From: an uncultured Lysobacteraceae bacterium
GTDB lineage: Bacteria > Pseudomonadota > Gammaproteobacteria > Xanthomonadales > Xanthomonadaceae
Direction of reading: 5' to 3'
Length of the DNA: 7,947 nucleotides
Assembly (NCBI GenBank): GCA_946886995.1
Contig: CAMPJU010000050.1
Coordinates: forward strand, 1-7,947
The stretch's first letter is position 1, and each line of letters starts with the position of its first letter. The position numbers and the translations under genes are program-made. The notes below the pieces were generated by a model. It was not told the origin of the DNA, searched no databases, and worked only from the letters and a program-made list of their open reading frames with translations. Below, piece by piece: positions 1 through 7,213 of this stretch.

Positions 1-474
<474 letters not shown>

Positions 475-484
475 GGCGCGCGGT

Positions 485-505
485 CCGCGCGGCCACGCCG
501 CGCGG
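485..505. terminator. GC-rich hairpin between convergent genes
   Basis: This is a perfect 9-bp inverted repeat, CCGCGCGGC / GCCGCGCGG, with a CAC loop. It sits in the 48-base gap between the aconitase stop and the stop of the convergent lipoprotein gene. Its position suits a bidirectional terminator. No T-tract follows on either strand, so a classical intrinsic terminator is not proven. Confidence 0.45.
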
Positions 506-522
506 GCTCCACCCGCAAGCCG

Positions 523-990
523 CTAGAGATCGCGCTCCCAGCGCGCGCTGGTCATTTCCCAGGCGTCGCCGTCGCGGCGCCAACCCGTCTCGACGCGATA
601 GACACTCCCCCGTTCGGGCAACCAGCCACCCGCGCCGCCGGTCAGCGCCGCCGTGAAGCGCACGGTGGCATGCGTCGCTTCGTCGCCCTTGCCGTGCAGG
701 TCGATGTCCAGCGGGCCGATCGCCACCACCACCTCGCGGTTGCGCAGGAACGCCAGCTGCGCGAGTCGGCGGGCCGCCGCGCGATCCATGCCACCCGGTC
801 CGGCGAAGTCGTCGGCGAGCACGCCGGCGACGGACCCGGGTTCGCGTGACTCGATGGCCTCCTCCAGTGCTCCCATCGACGCACGCAGGGCCTCCTCGGG
901 TGGCTCGCCGGTGCAGCCGCCCAGGAACGCCAGCGCCGCGGCGAAAACCGCGACCTGGATCGTGGGCCATGGACGGGCGTGATCGCGCAT
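523..990 (-). CDS. Putative NTF2-like lipoprotein
   Basis: This gene encodes a 155-residue protein. It begins with a short basic segment (MRDHAR) and a hydrophobic stretch, then the lipobox-like LGGC, with the lipidated cysteine at position 26. This predicts export and lipid anchoring after signal peptidase II cleavage. The mature part has a helical start (about 30-60), then alternating strands rich in V, I and T, and a C-terminal pair VYRVETGWRRDGDAWEM..RWERDL. That pattern resembles small NTF2/SnoaL-like alpha+beta folds, in which the final strands read 'W....G.W.I'. The fold call is inference and no catalytic residues are recognised. The ATG at 990 is the only good start that keeps the signal peptide; its ribosome site (GGGG) is weak. 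The gene is convergent with aconitase and divergent from rpfB, so it is probably its own transcription unit. Its link to DSF signalling is unknown. Confidence 0.8.
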   Translation of the reverse strand: MRDHARPWPTIQVAVFAAALAFLGGCTGEPPEEALRASMGALEEAIESREPGSVAGVLADDFAGPGGMDRAAARRLAQLAFLRNREVVVAIGPLDIDLHGKGDEATHATVRFTAALTGGAGGWLPERGSVYRVETGWRRDGDAWEMTSARWERDL

Positions 991-999
991 TGCCCCATG

Positions 1000-1029
1000 T
1001 TGCCAGTCCCGCGAAGCGCGTGCTTCAAT
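1000..1029 (+). promoter_or_regulatory. Candidate rpfB promoter with overlapping inverted repeat
   Basis: TTGCCA (1000-1005, five of six to the -35 consensus) and TTCAAT (1024-1029, four of six to the -10) are 18 bases apart in the divergent region upstream of rpfB. The spacer and -10 overlap a 14-base inverted repeat, GAAGC-GCGT-GCTTC (1013-1026), which could be a repressor site. Xanthomonad promoters often depart from the consensus, so this is only a candidate. Confidence 0.3.
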
Positions 1030-1048
1030 CGAACGCGCTCACGAGCCT

Positions 1049-1069
1049 GTCGCGGCAGCGCGCCGCGAC
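1049..1069 (+). repeat. Perfect 8-bp inverted repeat in the rpfB leader
   Basis: GTCGCGGC and GCCGCGAC pair perfectly around a 5-base AGCGC loop. The repeat ends 16 bases before the rpfB Shine-Dalgarno sequence. As RNA it would form a very stable hairpin in the 5' leader of rpfB, if transcription starts near 1036. As DNA it could be an operator. Which role applies cannot be seen from the sequence. Confidence 0.5.
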
Positions 1070-1085
1070 GCCGGGGAAATGAATC

Positions 1086-1090
1086 AGGAG
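1086..1090 (+). promoter_or_regulatory. Shine-Dalgarno sequence of rpfB
   Basis: AGGAG lies six bases before the ATG at 1097. This strong site fixes 1097 as the original start of rpfB, upstream of the in-frame TAG, and so shows that the TAG is inside the gene and not in its leader. Confidence 0.8.
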
Positions 1091-1096
1091 ACGGGG

Positions 1097-2776
1097 ATGA
1101 CCCTTGCGCGTCCATGGCTGGCCCAATACCCGGCCGGCGTGCCCCACGACATCGACCCGGACGAGTTTCCCTCCGTCGTCGCCGTGCTGCAGTCCGCCAT
1201 CGAGCGGTAGCGCGACCGGCCCGCGTTCGCCAACCTCGGCAAGACCCTCACCTACGGCGAGGTCGACGCGCTGAGCCGCCGTTTCGCCGCATACCTGCTC
1301 GGCGAGCTGGGACTGGCGAAGGGCGATCGCGTCGCGATCATGATGCCGAACTGCCTGCAGTACCCCGTCGCCACCTTCGGCATCCTCCGCGCCGGGCTGA
1401 CCGTGGTGAACGTCAACCCGATGTACACCCCCCGCGAGCTGCGCCACCAGCTGGCCGACTCGGGTGCCGTGGCGATCCTCGTCCTGGACAACTTCGGCAG
1501 GACGGTCGAGCAGTCGCTCGAGGGCAGCGCGGTGCGCCATGTGATCACCACCGGGCTGGGCGACATGCTGCCCTTCCCGAAGGGCGCGATCGTCAATTTC
1601 GTGCTGAAGCACGTCAAGAAGATGGTCCCGGCGTACCGGTTGCCGGGCGCGGTCCGGTTCCGCGACGCGCTGTCGCGCGGCGAGCGGCACCCGATGCCGG
1701 ACGTGGCGATCTCCAGCGACGACATCGCGTTCCTGCAGTACACCGGCGGGACGACGGGCGTCGCCAAGGGCGCGATGCTCACGCACCGCAACCTGGTGGC
1801 CAACATGCAGCAGGCCGCGGCGTGGGTCGGCACCAACGTCAAGCTGGGCGAGGAGGTGATCATCACCGCCCTGCCCCTGTACCACATCTTCGCGTTGACG
1901 GCGAACGGCCTGGTGTTCATGAAGTTCGGCGGGCTCAACTACCTGGTCACCAACCCGCGCGACATGCCCGCCTTCGTCAAGGAACTGAAGGGCGTGCGCT
2001 TCACCGCGATCACCGGCGTCAACACGCTGTTCAACGGACTGCTCAACACACCGGGTTTCGAGGACGTGGACTTCTCGTCGTTGCACCTCACGCTCGGCGG
2101 CGGCATGGCCGTCCAGCGGGCGGTCGCCGACCGCTGGAAGAAAGTGACCGGCACCACGCTGATCGAGGCCTACGGACTGACCGAAACGTCGCCGGCAGCC
2201 TGCATCAACCCGATGGACCTGCCCGAGTACAACGGTTCGATCGGCTTGCCGATCTCGTCGACCGAGGCGTGCATCAAGGCCGACGACGGCAGCCTGCTTC
2301 CCGCCGGGGAAGTCGGCGAACTGTGCATCCGCGGCCCGCAGGTCATGAAGGGGTACTGGGAGCGGCCGGCGGAGACCGCGGAAGTCATCGACGACGAGGG
2401 CTGGCTGCATACCGGCGACATGGCCCGGATGGACGAGCGCGGGTTCTTCTTCATCGTCGACCGCAAGAAGGACATGATCCTGGTGTCCGGCTTCAACGTG
2501 TATCCCAACGAGGTGGAGGACGTGATCGCGATGCTGCCCGGCGTGCTCGAGGTCGCCGCGGTCGGGGTGCCGGACGAAAAGTCGGGCGAGGCCGTCAAGG
2601 TCGTGATCGTCAGGAAGGATCCGGCGCTGACGGCGGAGGACGTGAAGGCCCATGCCCGCGAGCACCTGACGGGGTACAAGCACCCCCGGTACGTCGAGTT
2701 CCGCAAGGAACTGCCCAAGACGAACGTCGGGAAGATCCTGCGCAGGGAACTCCGGGAGACCCCCGAGGGCGCCTGA
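1097..2776 (+). pseudogene. rpfB: RpfB/FadD long-chain acyl-CoA ligase, interrupted by TAG at codon 38
   Basis: This gene encodes an ATP-dependent fatty acyl-CoA synthetase (ANL superfamily). It activates fatty acids via an acyl-adenylate, and in Xanthomonas RpfB acts on DSF-type and free fatty acids. The frame spans 559 residues plus stop, close to E. coli FadD (561). It starts MTLARPWLAQYPAGVP and aligns with FadD throughout. Intact motifs: the ATP loop [11 protein letters not shown] (215-225), YGLTE (359-363), GWLHTGD (435-441), the hinge and FadD signature [18 protein letters not shown] (455-472), and the catalytic lysine in GKILRREL (K546). Codon 38 is TAG, within AIER-stop-RDRPAF, where E. 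coli FadD has Tyr (ARYADQPAF). There is no other lesion. The next in-frame ATG (1340) would give 478 residues without the first 81 and has no clear ribosome site. It may be a true pseudogene, a partly active short form, or a functional gene with a base-call error. Confidence 0.85.
1208..1210 (+). other. In-frame amber codon inside rpfB
   Basis: TAG occupies codon 38, counted from the ATG at 1097, and is preceded by ATC GAG CGG and followed by CGC GAC CGG. Homology continues without a gap or frame change on both sides. One substitution (TAC or TAT to TAG) from a tyrosine codon explains it. Confidence 0.9.
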
Positions 2777-2833
2777 AACGTCCCGGCCAAAGGCTGAAGC
2801 CGCCCCTCCCTCGGGCGCCCTCCGGGGTCAGGC

Positions 2834-2864
2834 TTGTGATTCATTCGTGATGGGGGCATAGAAT
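2834..2864 (+). promoter_or_regulatory. Likely rpfF promoter
   Basis: TTGTGA (2834-2839) and TAGAAT (2859-2864, five of six to the -10 consensus) lie 19 bases apart in the 178-bp gap between rpfB and rpfF. The local sequence is clearly richer in A and T than its surroundings. Transcription would start near 2871, leaving a leader of roughly 84 bases. The TGTGA in the -35 matches half of a CRP/Clp site, but the other half is missing. Confidence 0.5.
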
Positions 2865-2870
2865 CCCCCC
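2852..2870 (+). repeat. G5/C6 palindrome enclosing the rpfF -10 element
   Basis: GGGGG (2852-2856) and CCCCCC (2865-2870) flank CATAGAAT, which contains the predicted -10 hexamer. The symmetry places the -10 in the loop of a possible G/C hairpin or the centre of an operator. No known regulator is recognised by this pattern. Confidence 0.4.
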
Positions 2871-2941
2871 GTCGGGCGCAACTTTTCCAATCCAGACGAC
2901 GCGCCGTCCGAGGACGCGACCGGCCGGGCGGCCACCTGCAC

Positions 2942-2946
2942 AGGGA
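2942..2946 (+). promoter_or_regulatory. Shine-Dalgarno sequence of rpfF
   Basis: AGGGA sits eight bases before the ATG at 2955 and supports that start, which also matches the N-terminus (MSAV) of Xanthomonas RpfF. Confidence 0.65.
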
Positions 2947-2954
2947 AATTCGCC

Positions 2955-3833
2955 ATGTCCGCCGTTCACCTACTCCAACGACCTGCCAGCACGCTCCGCA
3001 CGATCGACGACCACGATCGCGGGACCTACTGGTGCAACATGCATGCCGACCTCGCGCAGGCGCCAGGCCGGGCCTGCTTCAAGCCGGCGCTCGTCGACGA
3101 GATCCTCCGCTACCAGCAGGTCCTGTCCGACCGTCTCCGCGTCCAGCAGCAACGCACCAACGGCAACATGCTGCCGCATGTCGTCCTCGCGTCCGATGCA
3201 GACGTGTTCAACCTCGGCGGCGACCTGGAGCTGTTCTGCCAGTCGATCCGCAAGGGCGACCGCAAGACCCTGCTTGCCTACGCGCGCCAGTGCGTGCGCG
3301 GCGTGCATGCGTTCCACGTCGGCCTGGGCGCAGGTGCGCACACCATCGCGCTCGTCCAGGGCGACGCCCTGGGTGGCGGCTTCGAGGCGGCGCTGAGCTG
3401 CCACACGATCGTCGCCGAGGAAGGCGTCGGGATGGGCCTGCCCGAGGTGCTGTTCGACCTGTTCCCCGGCATGGGCGCGTACTCGTTCCTGTGCAAGCGG
3501 ATCCCGCCGCACCAGGCCGAGAAGCTCATGCTCGAGGGCAACGTGTACTCGAGCGAGGAGCTCTACAAGATGGGACTGGTCGACGTGCTGGCGCCCAAGG
3601 GCCAGGGCGTGCAGGCGGTCGAGGACGTGATCCGCACCCACCGGCGCATCCCCAACGCGCGCGCGGCGATGCACCGCGTCCGCTCGATGGCGCAGCCGGT
3701 CACGCTCGAGGAGATGCTGAGCATCACCGAAGTCTGGGTGGACACGGCGATGCAGCTGGGCGACAAGTCGCTGCGGATCATGGAGCGGCTGGTGCGTGCC
3801 CAGTCGAAGCGTGCGGGACTGGAGGTCGCCTGA
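2955..3833 (+). CDS. rpfF: DSF synthase RpfF (crotonase superfamily)
   Basis: RpfF makes diffusible signal factor, a cis-2-unsaturated fatty acid, from 3-hydroxyacyl-ACP. It dehydrates the acyl chain and then releases it as free acid by thioesterase action in the cytoplasm. The protein has 292 residues, against 289 in Xanthomonas campestris; the extra residues appear to lie in the QQQRTNGNM stretch near residues 66-72. The crotonase core shows the oxyanion-hole segment FNLGGDL (85-91) and GGGFEAALSC around 141-149. The two glutamates matching the known catalytic pair E141/E161 are E144 and E164, the latter in GLPEVLFDLFPGMG, with the 20-residue spacing kept. The C-terminal EVWVDTAMQLGDKSLRIMERLVRAQ is also typical of RpfF. 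It lies 178 bases after rpfB on the same strand with its own likely promoter. In the family, RpfF activity is held down by direct binding of RpfC. The exact acyl chain made here cannot be inferred. Confidence 0.97.
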   Translation: MSAVHLLQRPASTLRTIDDHDRGTYWCNMHADLAQAPGRACFKPALVDEILRYQQVLSDRLRVQQQRTNGNMLPHVVLASDADVFNLGGDLELFCQSIRKGDRKTLLAYARQCVRGVHAFHVGLGAGAHTIALVQGDALGGGFEAALSCHTIVAEEGVGMGLPEVLFDLFPGMGAYSFLCKRIPPHQAEKLMLEGNVYSSEELYKMGLVDVLAPKGQGVQAVEDVIRTHRRIPNARAAMHRVRSMAQPVTLEEMLSITEVWVDTAMQLGDKSLRIMERLVRAQSKRAGLEVA

Positions 3834-3845
3834 CATGGCCGGCCG

Positions 3846-3867
3846 GGGACGAGCGCGGACTCGTCCC
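3846..3867. terminator. Hairpin between convergent rpfF and rpfC
   Basis: GGGACGAG and CTCGTCCC form a perfect 8-bp stem with a 6-base loop, midway in the 44-base gap between the stop codons of rpfF and rpfC. Its position and symmetry suit a bidirectional terminator. As in other hairpins of this window, no T-tract follows on either strand. Confidence 0.55.
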
Positions 3868-3877
3868 GCGGGCACGG

Positions 3878-6058
3878 TCAGTTCGGATCGACCCGGCTGT
3901 CGCTTGCGTGGGCGCCCGCCTGCGCGCGCGTGGCCAGCGCGGACCTGCCCTGTCGCAGGCGCTCGCGTAGCGTCACCACGTGTTGCCGCCATTCGCGGGC
4001 GAGCTGCCACTCCGCCAGCCGCATCAGCTCGCCGCTGAGCGCGGCGACCCGTACCAGTCCGACGTTGGTGGCGACGCCCTTGAGCGCGTGGGCGTGCTCG
4101 CGCATCGCGTCCCATTCACCGGCATCCGCGGACCGTTCCAGCGCGTCGACCGACGCGCCGGCGTCCGCGAGGCATTGCGCGACGAACTCGCGCTCGAAGC
4201 CCGTCCCCATTCCGAGCTGGGCGAGTTCGTCCAGCACCGCATTGTCGAGCGCGCCGTCGCCCACTGGCGCCAGGTCCTCCCTGGCGGACGGCACGGACGA
4301 TGCCGCCTTTCCCGTCACGGCCACTTCCGCCAGCGTGTCGAGCAATCGCGCGGCCGAGACCGGCTTCGACAGGAACGCGCGCGCGCCGGCCTGCTCGCAC
4401 CGCTGGATCGATTCGGGCGTCACGTCCGCACTGAGCACCAGCACGGGGGTACGCCGCCCTCCGCCTGCCTCCATCACCCGCAACTGCCGCAACAGGTCCA
4501 GGCCGCTCAACCCCGGCATGTGCAGGTCGATGATCGCCGCGTCGAAGGCGCCGTCCTCCAGGGCCGTGAGCACCGCCTCGCCGTCGTCGACGGCGGCCAC
4601 CCGGTGCCCCGCTTTCTGCAGCAGCCGCTGGAGCATCATCCTGTTGGCCGCGTGGTCGTCGGCGATCAGCAGCTGCATCGATCGCACCCGCACGCGGTGG
4701 CGCAGGAACGGATCGGAGAATGCGATGACGTTCTCGGCCTCCTCGCGCACCGCCGACTCAGGCGATGCCCCGTCGGACACGTCCTCCACGACCGGCGCGG
4801 ACACCACCCGCTCGAACGGAAGCTCCACCCAGAAACGGCTGCCACCGGTCTCCCGGCTCTCGAAGCCGATGGTGCCGCCCATGGCCTCGGTCAGCCCCTT
4901 GGCGATGGTGGTGCCCAGGCCCGTGCCGCCGTAGCGTCGCGACAGGCTTGCGTCTGCCTGCTCGAAGGCCTCGAACAGGCGTGCGCCCGCCTCGGCCGGG
5001 ATGCCGATGCCGGTGTCCTGGACGGTGAAGCGCAATCGCACGCGCGAGGCGCTGGTGCCGACCATGTCGACCTCCAGCGAGACCATGCCCCGGTCGGTGA
5101 ACTTGACCGCATTGCCGGCGAGGTTGAGCAGCACCTGCCGGAGGTGGCCGGCGTCGCCACGCACCCGCGCCGGGATCTCCTCGGCGACGCGGGACCTGTA
5201 TTCGAGCTGCTTGGTGCGTGCCATCGGCTGGAGGATCAGGCCGATGCCCTCCACCATCTCGCGCAGCGAGAATTCGACCGGCGTGAGCTTCAGCTTGCCG
5301 GCCTCGATCGCGGAAATGTCGAGCACGTCCTCGACCAGCGACAGCAGGGTCCGGGTCGAGGCCTGGATGGTGTTCACGCACTCGCGCTGCTCGCCGTCTA
5401 GCCGCGTGGCGGAGAGCAGCTCCGACATGCCCGCCAGGCCGTTGAGCGGCGTGCGGAACTCGTGGCTCATGTTCGCCAGGAACTGGCTCTTGGCTTCGTT
5501 CGCGCGCCGCGCCTGCTCGATCGCCTGGGTCAACTGCTTGAGCAGGGAGGCGAAGTACAGGGGCACGGCGATCAGGCCGCCGAGCAGGCCCCATGCCAGG
5601 AAGGGCTGCGAGGACCAGTACGGGGTCAGCTGGATCACCAGCAGGAACGACAGCGCCGCCAGGGTGGTGGCCGCGCGCAGGTAGCCGCTGCCATAGCGCA
5701 GGCCGTTGCCGATGGTGACCCACAGGTACACGCTGTACAGGGGCGTGGCGGTCTCGCCCACCAGGTACATGACCCCGGCCAGCGCCGTGTAGTCGCTGAG
5801 CATCCCGATCCAGCGGCGCACGTGCGACACGCCCGGGTTGGCGAGGATCGCGGCCATGAGCCCCAGCGAGGCAAGCAGCTCGCCGAACAGGATCAGCCAG
5901 GTGAAGAACAGGCGGTCGTTGCTGCGGTCGATGCCGACCACGCCCCCGAGGTACACGCAGAACATCGCCGTGATGGCGATCCGCACCATCGTCTGGAGGT
6001 GCTCGCTGTCGGGGCGGTTCGCCAGCCGTTGCCGCACCCAGGGCAGGAGGGTTCCCAT
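3878..6058 (-). CDS. rpfC: DSF sensor hybrid histidine kinase RpfC
   Basis: RpfC is the inner-membrane receptor for DSF; it starts the phosphorelay to RpfG and binds RpfF to restrain synthesis. It has 726 residues, the same length as Xanthomonas RpfC. Domains: N-terminal sensor with D17-S18-E19 conserved; five or six hydrophobic segments between about 24 and 170; HisKA with phospho-acceptor H199 in [16 protein letters not shown]; HATPase with the N box around N312-N316, DTGIGIP (348-354) and [13 protein letters not shown] (377-389); a receiver with D467/D468, phospho-acceptor D511 in DLHMPG, S543 and K565; and a C-terminal HPt with H657 in HAHALKG. The ATG at 6058 was chosen because [20 protein letters not shown] aligns with the known N-terminus. 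The frame is open to 6154, but that extension overlaps rpfG and has no homology. The gene starts 5 bases after the rpfG stop, so it is probably cotranscribed and translationally coupled. Confidence 0.97.
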   Translation of the reverse strand: MGTLLPWVRQRLANRPDSEHLQTMVRIAITAMFCVYLGGVVGIDRSNDRLFFTWLILFGELLASLGLMAAILANPGVSHVRRWIGMLSDYTALAGVMYLVGETATPLYSVYLWVTIGNGLRYGSGYLRAATTLAALSFLLVIQLTPYWSSQPFLAWGLLGGLIAVPLYFASLLKQLTQAIEQARRANEAKSQFLANMSHEFRTPLNGLAGMSELLSATRLDGEQRECVNTIQASTRTLLSLVEDVLDISAIEAGKLKLTPVEFSLREMVEGIGLILQPMARTKQLEYRSRVAEEIPARVRGDAGHLRQVLLNLAGNAVKFTDRGMVSLEVDMVGTSASRVRLRFTVQDTGIGIPAEAGARLFEAFEQADASLSRRYGGTGLGTTIAKGLTEAMGGTIGFESRETGGSRFWVELPFERVVSAPVVEDVSDGASPESAVREEAENVIAFSDPFLRHRVRVRSMQLLIADDHAANRMMLQRLLQKAGHRVAAVDDGEAVLTALEDGAFDAAIIDLHMPGLSGLDLLRQLRVMEAGGGRRTPVLVLSADVTPESIQRCEQAGARAFLSKPVSAARLLDTLAEVAVTGKAASSVPSAREDLAPVGDGALDNAVLDELAQLGMGTGFEREFVAQCLADAGASVDALERSADAGEWDAMREHAHALKGVATNVGLVRVAALSGELMRLAEWQLAREWRQHVVTLRERLRQGRSALATRAQAGAHASDSRVDPN

Positions 6059-6063
6059 GCCCG

Positions 6064-7122
6064 CTACTCTACTCCGGGCCGCTCCGTGGTCCGCGAATAG
6101 CGCACGCAGATTTCCTCGAGCCGGGCCTTGTTCCGGACCAGGACATCCACGCATTGGGGGTCGAACAGCCGGCCGCGCTGGGCATAGAGGTAGGCCAGCG
6201 CCTTGTCGACCGGCCAGGCCTCCTTGTACGGCCTGGGCGAGACCAGCGCGTCGAAGACGTCCGCCACCGCGACGATCCGGGCTTCCAGGGGGATGGCCTC
6301 CCCCGCCAGGCCGTCGGGATAGCCGCTCCCGTCGTAGCGCTCATGGTGGCGCAGGGCAATGGTGGCGCCGGCCTGGATGAACCGGTTGTGGCTCCCGTTG
6401 AGCAGTTCGTGGCCGATCCGGGGATGCCGGCGCATGATCGCCGTCTCCTCGTCGGTCAACGGTCCCGGCTTGAGCAGGATGGCATCGGGGATCGCGATCT
6501 TGCCCAGGTCGTGCAGCGGGGCGGCCATCTCGATGACCCGGACCTCGTCCTCCTGCAGGCCGAGCTGCTCGGCGATGAGGCCGGCGATGTGGGCCATGCG
6601 CTCCAGGTAGGCGCTGGTCCCCGCATCGCGGTACTCGATCGCGCGGGCCAGCCGGGACAGCGTCTCGCGCTCCCGCTCCTCGACCTCGCGCATGCTCGAC
6701 AGCAGCCGCTGGTCCAGCGACATCGCGCGCTGCTTCACGGTTTCGGACTGCTGGCGCAGCTGCAGCAGGTTGCGGCACCGGGCACGCAGTTCGCGCGGCC
6801 GGACCGGCTTGACCAGGAAGTCGATGACGCCCGCGTCCAGCGCCTTCTGCCGGATCGGCTCGTCGCCGACCACGGTCACCAGGATGATCGGCACGTCGCG
6901 GTGCGCGGGCGGCCGGCGGAAGCGCTCGGCGAACTCGAGGCCGTCGAGCTTCGGCATCCGGTAGTCGAGCACCAGCAGGTCCGGGACGTGCTGGCTGCAC
7001 CACGCCAGCGCCTCCTCCGAGTCGCCGAAGTCGTGCACGGTGATGTCCGGCGTGGCGTCCTCGATGATGTTGCGCAACATCATCCGCGCGGACGTCTGGT
7101 CATCGACGATGACGATGTTCAC
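6064..7122 (-). CDS. rpfG: RpfG response regulator, HD-GYP cyclic di-GMP phosphodiesterase
   Basis: RpfG takes phosphate from RpfC and hydrolyses cyclic di-GMP, which links DSF to virulence, biofilm and exoenzyme genes. It has 352 residues. The receiver (about 1-118) has D7/D8, phospho-acceptor D53 in LDYRMP, T83 and K105. A charged linker (about 120-157), likely helical or coiled, is followed by the HD-GYP domain: H204-D205 in [12 protein letters not shown]232-H233-P234, H259-H260, the GYP at 267-269 in [10 protein letters not shown], and D288 in VADVFDAL. The start is GTG at 7122, with AAGGGG ten bases before it. No in-frame ATG, GTG or TTG is found in the 78 bases upstream, and the next internal ATG would remove the acidic pocket. 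Xanthomonas RpfG is longer (378) because of an N-terminal extension that seems absent here. The gene leads the rpfG-rpfC pair; rpfH is missing between them. Confidence 0.96.
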   Translation of the reverse strand: MNIVIVDDQTSARMMLRNIIEDATPDITVHDFGDSEEALAWCSQHVPDLLVLDYRMPKLDGLEFAERFRRPPAHRDVPIILVTVVGDEPIRQKALDAGVIDFLVKPVRPRELRARCRNLLQLRQQSETVKQRAMSLDQRLLSSMREVEERERETLSRLARAIEYRDAGTSAYLERMAHIAGLIAEQLGLQEDEVRVIEMAAPLHDLGKIAIPDAILLKPGPLTDEETAIMRRHPRIGHELLNGSHNRFIQAGATIALRHHERYDGSGYPDGLAGEAIPLEARIVAVADVFDALVSPRPYKEAWPVDKALAYLYAQRGRLFDPQCVDVLVRNKARLEEICVRYSRTTERPGVE

Positions 7123-7132
7123 TGGCTGGCAT

Positions 7133-7138
7133 CCCCTT
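7133..7138 (-). promoter_or_regulatory. Shine-Dalgarno sequence of rpfG
   Basis: AAGGGG on the minus strand lies ten bases before the GTG at 7122 and supports that non-ATG start. Confidence 0.5.
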
Positions 7139-7180
7139 GCGGCGGCGATCGGCCCGCACGCCGCGCCCGCACCGGGACCG

Positions 7181-7210
7181 AGGATAGCGTGCCTGCCGCC
7201 CGCATGGCAG
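7181..7210 (-). promoter_or_regulatory. Weak candidate rpfG promoter
   Basis: In the 91-bp gap between lysS and rpfG, the minus strand has CTGCCA (7210-7205) and TATCCT (7186-7181), 18 bases apart and each four of six to consensus. The -35 falls inside the inverted repeat at 7191-7212. rpfG could instead be read through from lysS. This is a low-grade match. Confidence 0.25.
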
Positions 7211-7212
7211 GC
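7191..7212 (-). terminator. Inverted repeat just after the lysS stop
   Basis: GCCTGCC and GGCAGGC form a 7-bp perfect stem with an 8-base loop, one base after the lysS stop codon. It may be a terminator or attenuator between lysS and the rpfG-rpfC pair. There is no T-tract, so termination is likely to be partial or factor-dependent. Confidence 0.35.
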
Positions 7213-7213
7213 G

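Noticed and set aside
1025..2683. 552-codon open frame on the minus strand opposite rpfB
   Set aside because: It is rich in His, Asp, Gln and Arg with no domain, which is typical of the antisense of a GC-rich gene.
2777..2830. Terminator after rpfB
   Set aside because: Only short C/G runs and an 8-base GGGCGCCC palindrome are seen, with no stable stem of good length followed by T residues.
979..2850. Long open frame on the plus strand overlapping rpfB in another frame
   Set aside because: Its translation is Arg/Gly/Pro-rich with no recognisable family, and rpfB in the other frame has full FadD homology. Such shadow frames are expected at high GC.
2836..2851. CRP/Clp-type binding site before rpfF
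   Set aside because: Only one half (TGTGA) is present. The second half reads CGTGA where TCACA would be needed.
2938..2956. RsmA/CsrA site at the rpfF ribosome site
   Set aside because: AGGGA fits ANGGA but is simply the Shine-Dalgarno sequence, and no second ANGGA in a clear hairpin loop was found in the leader.
6059..6154. Upstream extension of RpfC by 32 residues
   Set aside because: The extension lies inside rpfG coding sequence in another frame and does not resemble known RpfC N-termini. The start at 6058 gives the family length of 726.
7100..7132. Tiny open frame (ATG, ten codons, TGA) overlapping the rpfG start
   Set aside because: Its ATG directly abuts AAGGGG with no spacing, so initiation is unlikely. 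It is most likely chance.
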